A program made the position numbers and the translations under genes. Shown piece after piece: positions 1-4,819 of a DNA stretch of 6,362 nucleotides. The stretch comes from Anaerolineae bacterium (GTDB lineage: Bacteria; Chloroflexota; Anaerolineae; 4572-78; J111). The notes below the pieces were generated by a model. That model was not told the origin of the DNA. It did no database searches and saw nothing but the letters and a program-made list of their open reading frames with translations. Numbering within the stretch: the stretch's first letter is position 1; each line of letters begins with the position of its first letter. The stretch lies in NCBI GenBank assembly GCA_020433835.1, contig JAGRBY010000424.1:1-6362 (forward strand), read 5' to 3'.

Positions 1-321
1 GCGCACTTCATTGTTCTCAACAATTACGCCATGATCCTCTGCTGTACGAACATGTTCCGGCGTGTACTTCATTGTTCCAATCTGTACCAACATGTTCCAA
101 CGCGCACTTCATTGTTCTCAACAATTACGCCATGATCCTCTGCTGTACGAACATGTTCCGGCGTGTACTTCATTGTTCCAATCTGTACCAACATGTTCCA
201 ACGCGCACTTCATTGTTCTCAACAATTACGCCATGATCCTCTGCTGTACGAACATGTTCCGGCGTGTACTTCATTGTTCTCGACAAATTCTTCATGATCC
301 CGGTCTGTGGTGCTATGTTTC
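1..321. repeat. Nested tandem repeat: ~20-bp motif in 101-bp higher-order units
   Basis: Near-identical 101-bp units begin at 1, 102 and 203; the third changes after about 280 into diverged copies ending near 321. Each 101-bp unit is itself five units of about 20 bp, ending at 16, 36, 57, 77 and 97 with CATTGTTC, CATGATC or CATGTTC. The underlying motif is roughly TGTACnnnCATGTTC preceded by a variable 5-6 bases. Five units contain the palindrome AACATGTT (for example 48-57, 89-96, 149-158, 190-197, 250-259). The last copies (280-299 and 300-321) are degenerate, which marks the right edge; the left edge lies outside the window. Neither 20 nor 101 is divisible by 3, so the open frames across the array do not encode a repeating peptide and I do not call a gene here. 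Confidence 0.93.
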
Positions 322-636
322 ATCCAGAGAAGATGTGTTCAATTTTTGAAATTGGATCAATCGCGGGGCCGTTTTTCGATTTTTGAGCGTGGGAATGATC
401 ATCGTATGCCGTTATCCTTTCTAGCCAACCGACGAATGTGCAGCGCGATGCGGTTTTAGGGTGGATCGGTGGTCGCTCGCAGTTTGCCGAGGTTCATTCA
501 ATGTCTAATCAATTACTTTCGTTTGTTCTTGCAGGTATTTATGACTTTCGACACTTCACGTTAGTTAACGAAGAAATTGTTTCGCAACAAATCAATCAAT
601 GGACTATCGAGCCTTATTGAATTCAATCTCTACAAA
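322..636. other. Spacer with no convincing gene
   Basis: No RNA gene, hairpin with T-tract or recognisable protein lies between the repeat array and the next promoter. A 60-codon open frame from a GTG at 438 to the stop at 618-620 (39 codons if started at the ATG at 501) has no Shine-Dalgarno sequence. Its product, ending in WTIEPY, resembles no family I know, and an in-frame stop at 396 closes it upstream. It could be a small hypothetical gene or chance; I lean to chance. Confidence 0.5.
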
Positions 637-666
637 ATGACAGTGCCGGCAGAATGGGGGTATAAT
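637..666 (+). promoter_or_regulatory. Predicted promoter of the Ntn-hydrolase-like gene
   Basis: ATGACA (637-642, five of six matches to TTGACA) and a perfect TATAAT (661-666) are separated by 18 bp. Transcription would begin near 673, giving a leader of about 35 nt before the ATG at 708. No operator-like dyad is evident around it. Confidence 0.6.
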
Positions 667-707
667 CAAACGTATATTTTTACTTCGACCTGGTCCGAAA
701 TTGAACT

Positions 708-1424
708 ATGACGTTATGTGCAGCTTGGCTAAAAGAATGTGAGCGCGGCAGCCGGTTGGTTTTAGCGACCGATAGCCTGATAACGGGCGGCTACACCTAC
801 CCCTACGGTACAAAACTGATCGTATTTAGCCGCAACGATTGCGCTCTCTGCTGGGAAGGCGATACGAGCTTTACCTATTCGTTTGCGGAAAACGCGCGGG
901 TGGATGTGGAGTTTAGCGACCATTTGTGTACGCAGGAAACGCCGTTGATTGCGGTCGTCAGGCGCATTACCAAAGTGTTTAATCAACTGTGGCGCGCCAA
1001 TTTAGAGGATAAAGGCTCTGTTTTTCATCGAGCAAAACTCAGTTTTTTCTTTGGGGGCTACTGTCCGGTATACAAAAAAGTGGTGCTGTGGCACATTCAT
1101 CAGGTTGGCAAAGAGGGCTACTTTAGAACTCAATTTCGTCATCTGCGCCAGCCGGTCTTTATCGGGTCGGGTCGAGATTTGGCCCGAAAAAAGCTGCGCA
1201 GCGGTTCAAGCCTCTCCCCCTATCAGGCGTTGGTCCAGGTTTTGGAGGATACGACCGTGCTTGATGTCGGCGGTATTCCGCAGATTGTGGTTATCGATAA
1301 CGCCGGGGCTGAAATTATCGGTGTCGTCAAAGACGGCGAGCGGTATTTGTTTGGCCGGAAATTAGACTCGCGTGGGCATCAAGCCAAGGTTCGCTATATT
1401 GCGTATGATAATGATTTGTTTTAA
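708..1424 (+). CDS. Proteasome beta/HslV-like Ntn hydrolase (putative peptidase)
   Basis: 238 residues. The pattern matches the proteasome-beta/HslV fold. Thr2 follows Met1, so methionine removal would expose an N-terminal Thr nucleophile. LVLATDS (17-23) carries an Asp (D22) where HslV has Asp17. GTKL (34-37) gives K36 where HslV has the catalytic Lys33. ALCWEGDTSFTYSFAEN (46-62) corresponds to HslV's AGFAGGTADAFTLFE. FIGSGRDLARKKL (151-163) corresponds to AIGSGGPYAQAAA. A TGA at 702-704 closes the frame two codons upstream, so the start at 708, and hence the terminal Thr, is firmly placed. I see no clear Shine-Dalgarno site. No HslU, proteasome alpha or other ATPase gene is nearby, so it may act alone like other stand-alone Ntn hydrolases. 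That assignment rests on motif alignment by eye; peptidase activity and substrate are unknown. No signal peptide, so it is probably cytoplasmic. Confidence 0.72.
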   Translation: MTLCAAWLKECERGSRLVLATDSLITGGYTYPYGTKLIVFSRNDCALCWEGDTSFTYSFAENARVDVEFSDHLCTQETPLIAVVRRITKVFNQLWRANLEDKGSVFHRAKLSFFFGGYCPVYKKVVLWHIHQVGKEGYFRTQFRHLRQPVFIGSGRDLARKKLRSGSSLSPYQALVQVLEDTTVLDVGGIPQIVVIDNAGAEIIGVVKDGERYLFGRKLDSRGHQAKVRYIAYDNDLF

Positions 1425-1479
1425 GATGCCACATTATGGGCTTTAAGTGACTTTCACAACGAACTTATGCGTTTGTTAT

Positions 1480-1530
1480 CAGGATAAATGGACAGGATTT
1501 ACAAGATTCTCAGGATAAAATAAATAAAAT
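1480..1530. repeat. Short CAGGAT-rich repeat relic upstream of the zinc-ribbon gene
   Basis: CAGGAT occurs at 1480-1485, 1493-1498 and 1511-1516, followed by an A/T-rich run (1516-1530). The wording resembles the 'aggattnacaggat' intergenic repeats scattered through several bacterial genomes, but with only one copy in this window that cannot be shown. The A/T-rich tail also supplies a weak possible promoter for the next gene: TTTACA at 1498-1503, then TAAATA at 1521-1526, with a 17-bp spacer. Confidence 0.45.
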
Positions 1531-1557
1531 TCACCTCTCAGTTTAAAGGAAATAAGG

Positions 1558-2154
1558 ATGGACTACCCCCTACATACCTCGGCTGCTTGTAGCCAATGCG
1601 CGGCACCTTTAGAGGTACCCTTTGCCATACGGCGGGTCACCTGTGATTATTGCGGCACCACCCAGGATAACCCGCAACCTCTGCCGATAGGACAAGATGT
1701 GATGGTGACCCAAGGCCCCGGCACTTATAAGTTAGGGCGGGTGACCGCTTGCACCGGCCCGAGCGACATTGCCATTGAGGATGAAACAAAATCCTCATCA
1801 AGACATACCTTAGATGATCTCGTCCCGGTTACTACAGACGGCATCGAACCCCATATGCGTGTCTTTTGGTGTAGCGGGGAGGCTTGGAAACTCACGTGGA
1901 CAGCACGTGTGTCGGGGCAAACCTGTGTTGTCAAGCATCCCAATCCCTCTTTTCAGAGTAACGTCTTCAATAAAACGGTCACGCTCGATGATGTTCGTAT
2001 CCCGGTTCAGGTCGAACTTCAAGAAAGGCGAACCGTCATGCAGGGCTGGCTTGATCAGGCTAAGGGTAACCCGAAAAAATTTGTCTTTAATTTGGTTTGG
2101 TATGGGGTCCTGGCTTTTATTGTTTATCGCGTGGCCATGATGTTTTTTGCCTAA
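1558..2154 (+). CDS. Zinc-ribbon protein with two SH3/Tudor-like repeats and a C-terminal membrane anchor
   Basis: 198 residues; I do not recognise a named family. The N-terminus holds a zinc ribbon: C11-x2-C14 and C29-x2-C32, the second as CDYCGTT. Two similar segments follow, about 44-91 and 96-150. Both have a 'KLxxxxT/R' strand (YKLGRVTACTG, WKLTWTARVSG) and both end in TLDD plus a PV (HTLDDLVPV, VTLDDVRIPV), suggesting duplicated small beta-barrel domains of SH3/Tudor type. A linker rich in Q, R and K leads to one hydrophobic helix at about 175-197, so the protein is probably tail-anchored with its ribbon and repeats in the cytoplasm. AAAGGA at 1545-1550 lies 7 nt before the ATG, supporting this start. 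It is 133 bp downstream of the Ntn-hydrolase gene on the same strand, so co-transcription is possible but unproven. Function unknown. Confidence 0.75.
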   Translation: MDYPLHTSAACSQCAAPLEVPFAIRRVTCDYCGTTQDNPQPLPIGQDVMVTQGPGTYKLGRVTACTGPSDIAIEDETKSSSRHTLDDLVPVTTDGIEPHMRVFWCSGEAWKLTWTARVSGQTCVVKHPNPSFQSNVFNKTVTLDDVRIPVQVELQERRTVMQGWLDQAKGNPKKFVFNLVWYGVLAFIVYRVAMMFFA

Positions 2155-2162
2155 CCCTATTG

Positions 2163-2303
2163 TTATGCTGACCCTATCTCACCGCCCAGATTACTGACTA
2201 TCCGCTGTAACACACGAATAACGGTCGCATATTCCTCTTCACTGATATCCTGCATCGCCTGTTGCCGAACTTGCTTTTGAGACGTCATTATATCGGCATG
2301 ACG
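2163..2303 (-). pseudogene. Detached 3' part of the broken MarR-family gene
   Basis: Immediately after the TAG at 2304-2306, the same minus-strand frame continues for 46 codons to a TAA at 2163-2165. The translated stretch begins RHADIMTSQKQVRQQAM and continues through DISEEEYATVIRVLQRIVSNL. This is exactly the C-terminal dimerisation-helix pattern of MarR proteins (Q-x-x-x-Q-x-x-x-GIs-x-eEY-x-x-x-i-x-x-L-x-x-m-x-x-NL). Joined to the upstream part it gives a normal-length MarR protein of about 150 residues. The zinc-ribbon gene ends only 8 bp away on the other strand, with no terminator hairpin between them. Confidence 0.85.
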
Positions 2304-2615
2304 CTACCGCCCTTCTTCGGTCAGTTGCAAGGGCGCTTCACTCCCCTCTTCATGCGCGATGGTTTCGGCCCAACCGCGTTCAACCAGATGCGTGAGAATA
2401 GCATTCAACTCAGAGGTGCTGATGAAGGTGCGCATAAAGGTGAAGATTTGCGCTTTGCTTATGGGGCCTGCCTCGGCCAGGGTATTGAGCACTTGCCAAT
2501 CGGAGCGCGACAGGCCGTTAGCCGCCTGCGCCTGGTTAATGTGCTCGGTGATGAGATTGTCGGCCTGCTTTAGCCAATAGCCTATCGGCAGATGGGGTTT
2601 TTGGGTTTGTGACAT
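2304..2615 (-). CDS. MarR-family transcriptional regulator, truncated by an in-frame amber codon
   Basis: 103 residues read from ATG (2615) to TAG. The N-terminal helix (about 10-32, IGYWLKQADNLITEHINQAQ) and the winged helix-turn-helix (about 35-103, from LSRSDWQVLNTL to LQLTEEGR) fit MarR regulators, which bind palindromic operators as dimers. The usual C-terminal dimerisation helices are missing from the product but are encoded in frame just past the stop. This looks like a single substitution (for example CAG or GAG to TAG) in an otherwise intact 150-codon gene. GAGGAG (forward positions 2623-2628) sits 7 nt before the start, so initiation signals are intact. Without dimerisation helices the product is probably inactive, unless the amber is read through. 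It is divergent from the MerR operon. Its own target is unknown; neighbouring genes are the only hint. Confidence 0.82.
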   Translation of the reverse strand: MSQTQKPHLPIGYWLKQADNLITEHINQAQAANGLSRSDWQVLNTLAEAGPISKAQIFTFMRTFISTSELNAILTHLVERGWAETIAHEEGSEAPLQLTEEGR

Positions 2616-2642
2616 AGGGTTTCTCCTCTTTTGATAAAGGGC

Positions 2643-2673
2643 TTGACTTAGAGTGCGCTCTAAGATGTAGAAT
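2643..2673 (+). promoter_or_regulatory. MerR-type promoter with operator dyad in a 19-bp spacer
   Basis: TTGACT (-35, 2643-2648) and TAGAAT (-10, 2668-2673) are 19 bp apart, longer than the optimal 17. Between them lies the dyad CTTAGAGTGCGCTCTAAG (2647-2664), with 7-bp perfect arms. An overlong spacer filled by a dyad is the classic layout of promoters that MerR proteins activate by untwisting DNA, and the next gene downstream encodes a MerR protein. I infer autoregulation of the MerR/CMD operon. The dyad is also close to the divergent MarR start, so it may affect that gene too. Confidence 0.75.
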
Positions 2674-2674
2674 A

Positions 2675-2717
2675 GAGTTTATAGAGTTTTGGAGTTTTAG
2701 AGTTAGGTGAGTTAATG
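2675..2717. repeat. 8-9-bp GAGTT tandem repeat in the MerR leader
   Basis: GAGTT recurs at 2675, 2684, 2692, 2700 and 2709, an 8-9-bp period just downstream of the -10. TTTATAGAGT (2678-2687) has a perfect 10-nt complement, ACTCTATAAA, at 2799-2808 in the same leader. The perfect palindrome CTCAATTGAG (2781-2790) lies between them. The motif is the same as that at 5268-5321. Confidence 0.75.
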
Positions 2718-2845
2718 CGTTTTCACCCTCTTGAAAATAGCCGTTAGCGGGTAGCAAAAGATTTGCATTGTCGATGTTATCTCAATTGAGACTATCAGAC
2801 TCTATAAATTCTAATACGCAAAAACTGACAAAACGGAGCACAGTT

Positions 2846-3235
2846 TTGGACCAAAGTTTAACCATCAAAGAAGTAGCCAACCTAACGGGTTTGAGCGGGC
2901 ATACCTTACGCTATTACGAACGGATTGGCCTGCTCGATGCGATAGAACGCGCCCCGAATGGACATCGGCGCTATTCCGAACGCGATGTGGCCTGGATCGA
3001 ATTCTTAAACCGGCTGCGGCTGACGGGGATGCCGATCCGCCGGATGCAAGATTTTGCCGACTTGCGGCGGCAAGGTGACGCCACCTTTCAACAGCGATGC
3101 TGCTTGTTGGAAGGTCACGAACAGGCCTTGAGGCAACAGATTGCGGAACTGGAAGAACATCTGACAGCTATTCAATACAAAATTCACCATTATAAATCTC
3201 TGGAGGAAACACATGGTACCAACACAACAAGATAA
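2846..3235 (+). CDS. MerR-family transcriptional regulator
   Basis: 129 residues from a TTG start. GGAG (2835-2838) lies 7 nt before this TTG, and the product then begins MDQSLTIKEVANLTG, as MerR proteins normally do. A start at the TTG at 2768 would add 26 unrelated residues without a good ribosome site. The winged helix-turn-helix spans about 5-70: LTIKEVANLTGLSGHTLRYYERIGLL is the family signature, and NGHRRYSERDV is the wing. The coiled-coil dimerisation helix is about 82-119 (EQALRQQIAELEEHL, then IQYKIHHYKSLE). C85 and C86 are adjacent cysteines but do not form a recognised metal-binding loop; the C-terminus looks like the small-molecule or stress-sensing branch rather than the metal sensors. 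The gene overlaps the CMD gene by 23 bp, so the two are translationally coupled, and it is preceded by a MerR-type promoter at 2643-2673. The inducer is unknown. Confidence 0.9.
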   Translation: MDQSLTIKEVANLTGLSGHTLRYYERIGLLDAIERAPNGHRRYSERDVAWIEFLNRLRLTGMPIRRMQDFADLRRQGDATFQQRCCLLEGHEQALRQQIAELEEHLTAIQYKIHHYKSLEETHGTNTTR

Positions 3236-3587
3236 TCGCTATGAACGGGGTTTGAAAAAGCTGGCCGAAGTCGACGGTCAAGCCGGGGCGGAGGTGGTCG
3301 CACCCCTCGGCGACCTGGGGCGCTATATTGTCGAATTCGCGTTTGGGGATATCTACAGCCGCGACAGCCTCAGCTTGCGCGAACGAGAGATCGCCACGGT
3401 CGCGATGTTAACTGCACTGGGCGGCCGCGAACCGCAACTGCGGGTTCACCTCAACGCCGCCCTTAATGTCGGCTTAACCGCTGAGGAGATCGAGGAGATT
3501 ATTCTGCAAACCATACCCTACGCCGGTTTTCCGACGGCGATCAACGCCATGAATCTCTTTAAAGCGGTGAATTCAACAGAAAGTTAA
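3213..3587 (+). CDS. Carboxymuconolactone decarboxylase (CMD) family protein
   Basis: 124 residues, the usual length for a one-domain CMD protein. The family pattern runs from about 33 to 115: LSLREREIATVAMLTALG (53-70), then ELxxH-like PQLRVHLNAALNVGLTAEEIEEIILQ (74-99), then YAGFPTAINAM. This matches the 4-carboxymuconolactone decarboxylase (PcaC) type, with H79 at the conserved His. The CxxC pair of AhpD peroxidase partners is absent, so a disulphide-reductase role is unlikely. True PcaC activity is also not shown, because no protocatechuate-pathway gene is nearby. Pairing of such genes with MerR regulators is common and suggests a role in response to a reactive or aromatic compound. GGAGG (3202-3206) precedes the ATG by 6 nt. 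Its end overlaps the convergent amidotransferase gene by 29 bp. Confidence 0.88.
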   Translation: MVPTQQDNRYERGLKKLAEVDGQAGAEVVAPLGDLGRYIVEFAFGDIYSRDSLSLREREIATVAMLTALGGREPQLRVHLNAALNVGLTAEEIEEIILQTIPYAGFPTAINAMNLFKAVNSTES

Positions 3588-4272
3588 CGAGCCATTGCGC
3601 CACAAACGGATTATCCGGGGCACCGTTATCAAGAGAACGAACAGCGGCTTCGTACATTGACGGCTCCAACCGCTTTTTCATCACCGACAATAAATCCTGC
3701 ATAATACCGCGCGAAAACTCAGGATGCCCCTGGATACCCAGCACCCGATGGTCAATTTCATATAACGCAATGGGGCAAAACGTATTGCCGCCTAAGCATT
3801 CGGCTTCCGGTGGCAATTCAACGACCTGATCCTGATGGGCAAAGTAGAGTGAGCAGCGGTCCGGCTTGCCGTTCATCCAGGCTTTTTGTTGGAAAATGTC
3901 AAAGCTTTTCAGGCCAAAGTTTCTGCCTTTTTTTGACTTCTCGGCGCGGCCACCCAGCGCGTGCGCCAGAATTTGGTGACCAAAACAGATACCAACCAGT
4001 TTTATGCCCGCGCGATAACTGTCCCGTATAAATTGTGAAAGCACACCAATCCAGTCATCCGTATCGTAAACACCGCTGGGGCTACCGGTAATGATATACG
4101 CGTCACACTCAGCGGGGGCGGTGGGAAACTGTCCCTGCGCTACCTGATATCCAGCGTAGGTGAATGGCGCGTTCACGCTCTCGAAAAAGCGAATGTAGGT
4201 ATCCACCGGTGTCCCTCCCCAGTTGACCACAGAGGCTTCCGGCGAAATGGCGTTCAGTATTCCTAATTTCAT
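3559..4272 (-). CDS. Class I glutamine amidotransferase-like protein (GMP-synthase-type GATase domain)
   Basis: 237 residues forming a single GATase1 domain. The nucleophile elbow is GICFGHQ with Cys96; the His-Glu pair is HPEF (H183, E185). ITGSPSGVYD (61-70) is the oxyanion-side loop, and FAHQDQV (144-150) is the loop typical of GMP-synthase-like members. All catalytic-triad residues are present, so glutamine or gamma-glutamyl hydrolysis is plausible. There is no synthetase domain and no partner gene here, so the acceptor is unknown. Stand-alone proteins of this type include those acting on gamma-glutamyl compounds. The ribosome site is weak (GAG about 10 nt before the ATG). The gene converges with the CMD gene and they share 29 bp at their 3' ends; no terminator hairpin is seen between them. 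Confidence 0.88.
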   Translation of the reverse strand: MKLGILNAISPEASVVNWGGTPVDTYIRFFESVNAPFTYAGYQVAQGQFPTAPAECDAYIITGSPSGVYDTDDWIGVLSQFIRDSYRAGIKLVGICFGHQILAHALGGRAEKSKKGRNFGLKSFDIFQQKAWMNGKPDRCSLYFAHQDQVVELPPEAECLGGNTFCPIALYEIDHRVLGIQGHPEFSRGIMQDLLSVMKKRLEPSMYEAAVRSLDNGAPDNPFVAQWLVNFLLNSPL

Positions 4273-4407
4273 TATGGTGATCTCTTTATTGGCAAAAACA
4301 TAGCTCGTTGAAGTTTTTCATACCAATCGATACAAGTTATGTAGTGATCCAAAATCTGTTACAGAGAAACTGTATTCTTCCAACACTTCTCAACTATTAT
4401 CACACCA

Positions 4408-4435
4408 ATTATACCCCTTGATTAGGCCGCCACAA
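4408..4435 (-). promoter_or_regulatory. Possible promoter of the amidotransferase gene
   Basis: On the minus strand a perfect TATAAT (forward 4408-4413) is preceded 16 bp upstream by TTGTGG (forward 4430-4435), a weak -35. It would give a leader of roughly 130 nt. The -10 is good and the -35 poor, so this is tentative. Confidence 0.3.
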
Positions 4436-4510
4436 AACAATCGAGCAAAACCTGTGCGCCTGAACGTAGCCTCGCTCTGCCGTCGCTCGATCTTACCCCT
4501 GCCCGCAGAC

Positions 4511-4573
4511 GACCGACCGTTGACCGCTGCCCCTCAATGCACGCACCGATTTGACGGCGGTCGGCGGTCAGCG
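4511..4573. repeat. GC-rich imperfect inverted repeat of 7-bp GACCGnn units
   Basis: The left arm (4511-4529) contains GACCG at 4515 and 4522, 7 bp apart. The right arm (4555-4573) contains the complementary CGGTC heptads CGGTCGG and CGGTCAG. Twelve of 19 positions pair exactly, and several mismatches become G-T wobbles in RNA. The 25-bp loop is 4530-4554. No protein-coding gene overlaps it. Confidence 0.6.
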
Positions 4574-4599
4574 GATGATAGGGCCGAGAGCGCTATATG

Positions 4600-4688
4600 G
4601 GACACGGATCGCACGGATTGAACGGATTTTCACTGATCCAAATTAATTTTATCTGTGTTGATCCATGTGATCCGTCAAATCCGTGTCC
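4600..4688. repeat. Long imperfect hairpin of 9-bp ACGGAT/ATCCGT units
   Basis: The left arm (4600-4637) and right arm (4651-4688) are inverted copies over 38 bp with about 25 matches; the 10-bp ends GGACACGGAT and ATCCGTGTCC are perfect. The loop is 13 bp (4638-4650). ACGGAT recurs every 9 bp at 4604, 4613 and 4622; ATCC/ATCT recurs at 4651, 4661, 4670 and 4679. A TATTTTT tract (4689-4695) follows, so it could act as a plus-strand terminator-like hairpin ahead of the MarR promoter. The 'ATCCGTGT' wording resembles dispersed intergenic repeats of several environmental bacteria. Confidence 0.75.
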
Positions 4689-4758
4689 TATTTTTGGTTG
4701 TATCGTATATATTGCCCCAAATGGGGTTAGCTCCCTGAGTTCGTAAAGAATAGTTGAT

Positions 4759-4787
4759 TTGCTAAACGATAAAGTGCCCTATATAAT
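4759..4787 (+). promoter_or_regulatory. Predicted promoter of the MarR-ABC exporter operon
   Basis: TTGCTA (4759-4764) and a perfect TATAAT (4782-4787) are separated by the optimal 17 bp. Transcription should begin near 4794, inside the candidate operator, giving a leader of about 26 nt. Confidence 0.65.
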
Positions 4788-4800
4788 TAAGCGTACTTAA
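4787..4800. promoter_or_regulatory. Candidate MarR operator
   Basis: TTAAGCGTACTTAA has perfect 5-bp arms around a 4-bp centre. It overlaps the last base of the -10 and the probable start site, where a repressor would block transcription. CTTAACTA occurs at 4796-4803 and again at 4813-4820, so extra half-sites run down to the start codon. MarR proteins commonly bind such dyads in their own promoters; binding here is inferred. Confidence 0.5.
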
Positions 4801-4819
4801 CTAATTACCGAGCTTAACT

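Larger units (their letters stand above)
4273..4819. other. 547-bp divergent spacer between amidotransferase and MarR genes
   Basis: No gene is supported. The AT-rich left part (4273-4420) holds a possible minus-strand promoter. The middle (4430-4690) is of different composition, GC-rich at first, and carries two imperfect hairpins built of short periodic repeats (4511-4573 and 4600-4688). It looks like inserted non-coding repeat DNA. The right part (4754-4819) is the promoter-operator of the MarR gene. An open frame from 4418 to 4621 has no ribosome site and a low-complexity R/D-rich product, and I do not consider it a gene. Confidence 0.7.

Noticed and set aside
48..57. LexA/SOS box (GAAC...GTTC)
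   Set aside because: The Gram-positive SOS box needs four bases between GAAC and GTTC; here there are only two (GAACATGTTC), and no SOS gene follows.
1..321. CRISPR array
   Set aside because: The intervals between copies of the core are themselves repeated in every 101-bp unit, so there are no unique spacers and no cas genes.
62..349. 95-codon open frame from a GTG across the repeat array
   Set aside because: It passes through 20-bp and 101-bp repeats that are not multiples of 3, so the peptide does not repeat. It has no ribosome site and exists because the repeat lacks stops.
2262..2573. Plus-strand open frame opposite the broken MarR gene
   Set aside because: It is the mirror of a clear MarR coding sequence and has no ribosome site or family resemblance.
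2768..2845. Longer MerR start at the TTG at 2768
   Set aside because: The added 26 residues resemble no MerR N-terminus and lack a ribosome site, whereas the TTG at 2846 has GGAG 7 nt upstream and gives a normal N-terminus.
3213..3587. AhpD-type alkylhydroperoxidase
   Set aside because: The CxxC motif needed for that activity is absent; only the general CMD fold pattern is present.
4418..4621. 67-codon open frame in the 4273-4819 spacer
   Set aside because: It runs through two periodic hairpins, has no ribosome site, and its product is dominated by R, D, P and A without any motif.
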